DNA from: Chthoniobacter flavus
GTDB lineage: Bacteria; Verrucomicrobiota; Verrucomicrobiia; Chthoniobacterales; Terrimicrobiaceae
Assembly (NCBI GenBank): GCA_945863785.1
Contig: CAMBAQ010000020.1
Span: 1-17,549, forward strand
Reading direction: 5' to 3'
Length of the DNA stretch: 17,549 nucleotides
The notes under the pieces are model-generated. The model did no database searches. It was given only the letters and a program-made list of their open reading frames with translations, and was not told the origin of the DNA. Shown piece after piece: positions 16,043 through 17,549 of this stretch. Numbering within the stretch: position 1 is the first letter of the stretch; each line of letters starts with the position of its first letter. The position numbers and the translations under genes are program-made.

Positions 16043-17476
16043 TTAGTGGTTGGGGGGACGAACAGGGTTCCAAAGGCCAGCTCCGCTGGGTGGGCGAGTG
16101 ATGCCTTGTCGTGAGGATTGTTTTGTTGGGGTGGCGGGTTTTCCTGTGAGCATACGGTGGATTTCCATCGCGGCCTTTTTTCCTTCGCCCACAGCGTTCA
16201 CGACTTCTTTGCCCCCATTGGCGCAATCACCGCCGGAAAAAATCTTGGGCTGGCTAGTGCGGCCGGTGAGGGGATCGGTGATCACGCATCCTTGTGCATC
16301 AATTTCCAGAGCGGGAAACAGCTTCTTGAGTAAACTGTCTTGTTTGGGTTGTCCGATCGCGAGGAGCAATTGGTCGCAGGGTTCGATCCACTCTTGGCCA
16401 CTCGAAGAGTGGATAAACTTGACTCCGGCGAGGTTGCCATCGACATCGCGTACGACCTCCACTGGCTTGGCCTCAAAAACCATCCGGCATTCTGCGGCTC
16501 GTGCGAGAGCGACTTCAAAAGTATAAGCACTCATGTCCACCTCTTTTCGGCGATAGGCGAGAGTCGCAGACGGAGCGCCGAGTCTTTTGGCCTGGTTGAC
16601 GGCATCGATGGCTGTATTCCCACCGCCGATGACGAGGACCGATTTTCCGATTGCAACTTCCTCGAGTGGCATCTCATGAATGTCCCGAATAAAATCCAGA
16701 GCGGACCTGACGCCTGGACCGGTTTCGCTTGGGATGCCGAGATGGGATTCGCTCCCAAGGCCGATAGCGACGAAAACGGCATCGTATACCGAGTGCAATT
16801 CCTCTCCAGTGAGGTCTTCACCGACATTCACGCCGGTTCGAATCTCAACGCCGAGGGATTCCACTAAACGGACTTCGTCGAGGCTCACGCGGGGCTTCAT
16901 TTTATAATAAGCGACTCCTCGAGTATTAAGTCCCCCCGCATTCGGCTCCTTTTCAAAAATCACAGCATGGTGTCCAAGTTGGGCGAGTTCGGCTGCACAC
17001 CCGAGACCGGCAGGGCCGCCCCCAATGATCGCTACGCGGAAGCCGCTTTTTTCAGCGGGCATCTTCAGGACTGAGATGCCGTGTGCTGCGACAAAATCAG
17101 TCGCGTGACGTTGAAGGCGCCCGATTTGGATAGGCTCGTATTCGTGTCCGAGCACGCAGGCTCCCTCACAAAGGACTTCGGTGGGGCAAACGCGCGCGCA
17201 ACTCGCGCCTAGGATGTTGGCTGTGAGGATCGTTTTGGCAGCGGACGCGACTTCGCCGGCGGCTATTTTTTTGATGAAAGTGGGAACGTCGATACCCGTG
17301 GGGCAGGCGTGAATGCATGGTGCATCATAGCAGTAGAGGCAGCGTTGAGACTCGGCGAGAGCGGCTTGGTCGTTGAGTGGGGAGTGAATCTCCTCCATTA
17401 AAGGAAATCGGCTTTGTGATTCAGCGGATGGTTGGATTTGACGAGCCATAGCGGACAGTGGTGGTCTTGTGTGCAT
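16043..17476 (-). CDS. preT: Dihydropyrimidine dehydrogenase subunit PreT (NAD(P)H/FAD/Fe-S)
   Basis: PreT receives electrons from NAD(P)H on FAD and passes them through iron-sulfur clusters to PreA. Its fold is that of the glutamate synthase small subunit. Two N-terminal cysteine groups (46, 49, 54, 58 and 93, 97, 103, 107) match 4Fe-4S sites. The FAD motif is IIGGGPAGLGCAAEL (150-164), the nucleotide motif LVIGGGNTAIDA (281-292), and GGDCANGGKEVVNAVGEG (415-432) closes the FAD site. The 477-residue length is somewhat long owing to an N-terminal extension and a Pro-rich tail after 445. The ATG at 17476 has GAGGG about 15 nt upstream. ATG 17449 (MARQIQ) is a reasonable alternative start. It heads the preT-preA-membrane protein operon. 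An NADPH-dependent oxidoreductase serving another partner cannot be excluded, but adjacent preA argues for this role. Confidence 0.9.
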   Translation of the reverse strand: MHTRPPLSAMARQIQPSAESQSRFPLMEEIHSPLNDQAALAESQRCLYCYDAPCIHACPTGIDVPTFIKKIAAGEVASAAKTILTANILGASCARVCPTEVLCEGACVLGHEYEPIQIGRLQRHATDFVAAHGISVLKMPAEKSGFRVAIIGGGPAGLGCAAELAQLGHHAVIFEKEPNAGGLNTRGVAYYKMKPRVSLDEVRLVESLGVEIRTGVNVGEDLTGEELHSVYDAVFVAIGLGSESHLGIPSETGPGVRSALDFIRDIHEMPLEEVAIGKSVLVIGGGNTAIDAVNQAKRLGAPSATLAYRRKEVDMSAYTFEVALARAAECRMVFEAKPVEVVRDVDGNLAGVKFIHSSSGQEWIEPCDQLLLAIGQPKQDSLLKKLFPALEIDAQGCVITDPLTGRTSQPKIFSGGDCANGGKEVVNAVGEGKKAAMEIHRMLTGKPATPTKQSSRQGITRPPSGAGLWNPVRPPNH

Positions 17477-17549
17477 TATTCACTTATTTTTGCCCTCAGG
17501 CCTATTCAAAACTATCGGTCGTCACGTTGGCTATGCCTTTAGGACAATA

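Noticed and set aside
16038..16226. N-terminal extension of preA by 63 residues
   Set aside because: It would overlap the 3' end of preT, and the translation there is low-complexity and unlike the family. MADLSVTFAG is the typical start.
1..17549. CRISPR arrays, transposons, prophage genes, tRNA or rRNA
   Set aside because: No regularly spaced repeats, transposase or integrase motifs, or RNA-gene signatures were seen. Gaps between genes are all under about 225 bp.

Overview
The window is ordinary chromosomal core DNA. It carries 12 protein-coding genes, no RNA genes, no mobile elements and no CRISPR. The gene set is translation factors, peptidoglycan and glycolysis enzymes, a Gld-type ABC export cassette with a DUF4340 partner, and a two-subunit dihydropyrimidine dehydrogenase. 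Together these suggest a Gram-negative bacterium, most likely of the Verrucomicrobiota/PVC group. That assignment is inferred from gene content and protein style and was not tested by a search. Several genes lack a clear Shine-Dalgarno sequence.

Positions 1-3296 (minus strand) hold the str cluster in the order rpsL, rpsG, fusA. A strong intrinsic terminator follows rpsG, and a good sigma70-like promoter precedes fusA, so EF-G appears to have its own transcription unit. The left edge of the window has a second hairpin plus T-tract that closes this region. Positions 3518-5606 (plus strand) hold prmC and murA, which overlap by 8 bp. They run into a GC-rich hairpin shared with the convergent alaS.

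Positions 5659-12915 (minus strand) form one tightly packed run: ABC ATPase, ABC permease, GldG-like auxiliary protein, a three-repeat DUF4340 protein, then alaS. The last three junctions inside the ABC part are 2-nt gaps or ATGA overlaps, so the four ABC genes are almost certainly translated as one unit. alaS follows after 51 bp. The transported substrate cannot be read from the sequence.

Positions 13133-14206 (plus strand) encode a class II fructose-bisphosphate aldolase, divergent from the ABC cassette and ended by a strong terminator. Positions 14316-17476 (minus strand) form a second operon: preT, preA and a 119-residue membrane protein. preT and preA make up the NAD(P)-linked dihydropyrimidine dehydrogenase. 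The small protein has two membrane helices around a pore-loop-like segment and is the least explained gene here.

I found no clearly new multi-gene system. The best leads are the pore-loop-like small membrane protein beside preTA, the repeat architecture and unknown cargo of the Gld/DUF4340 cassette, and the separation of fusA from rpsL-rpsG.
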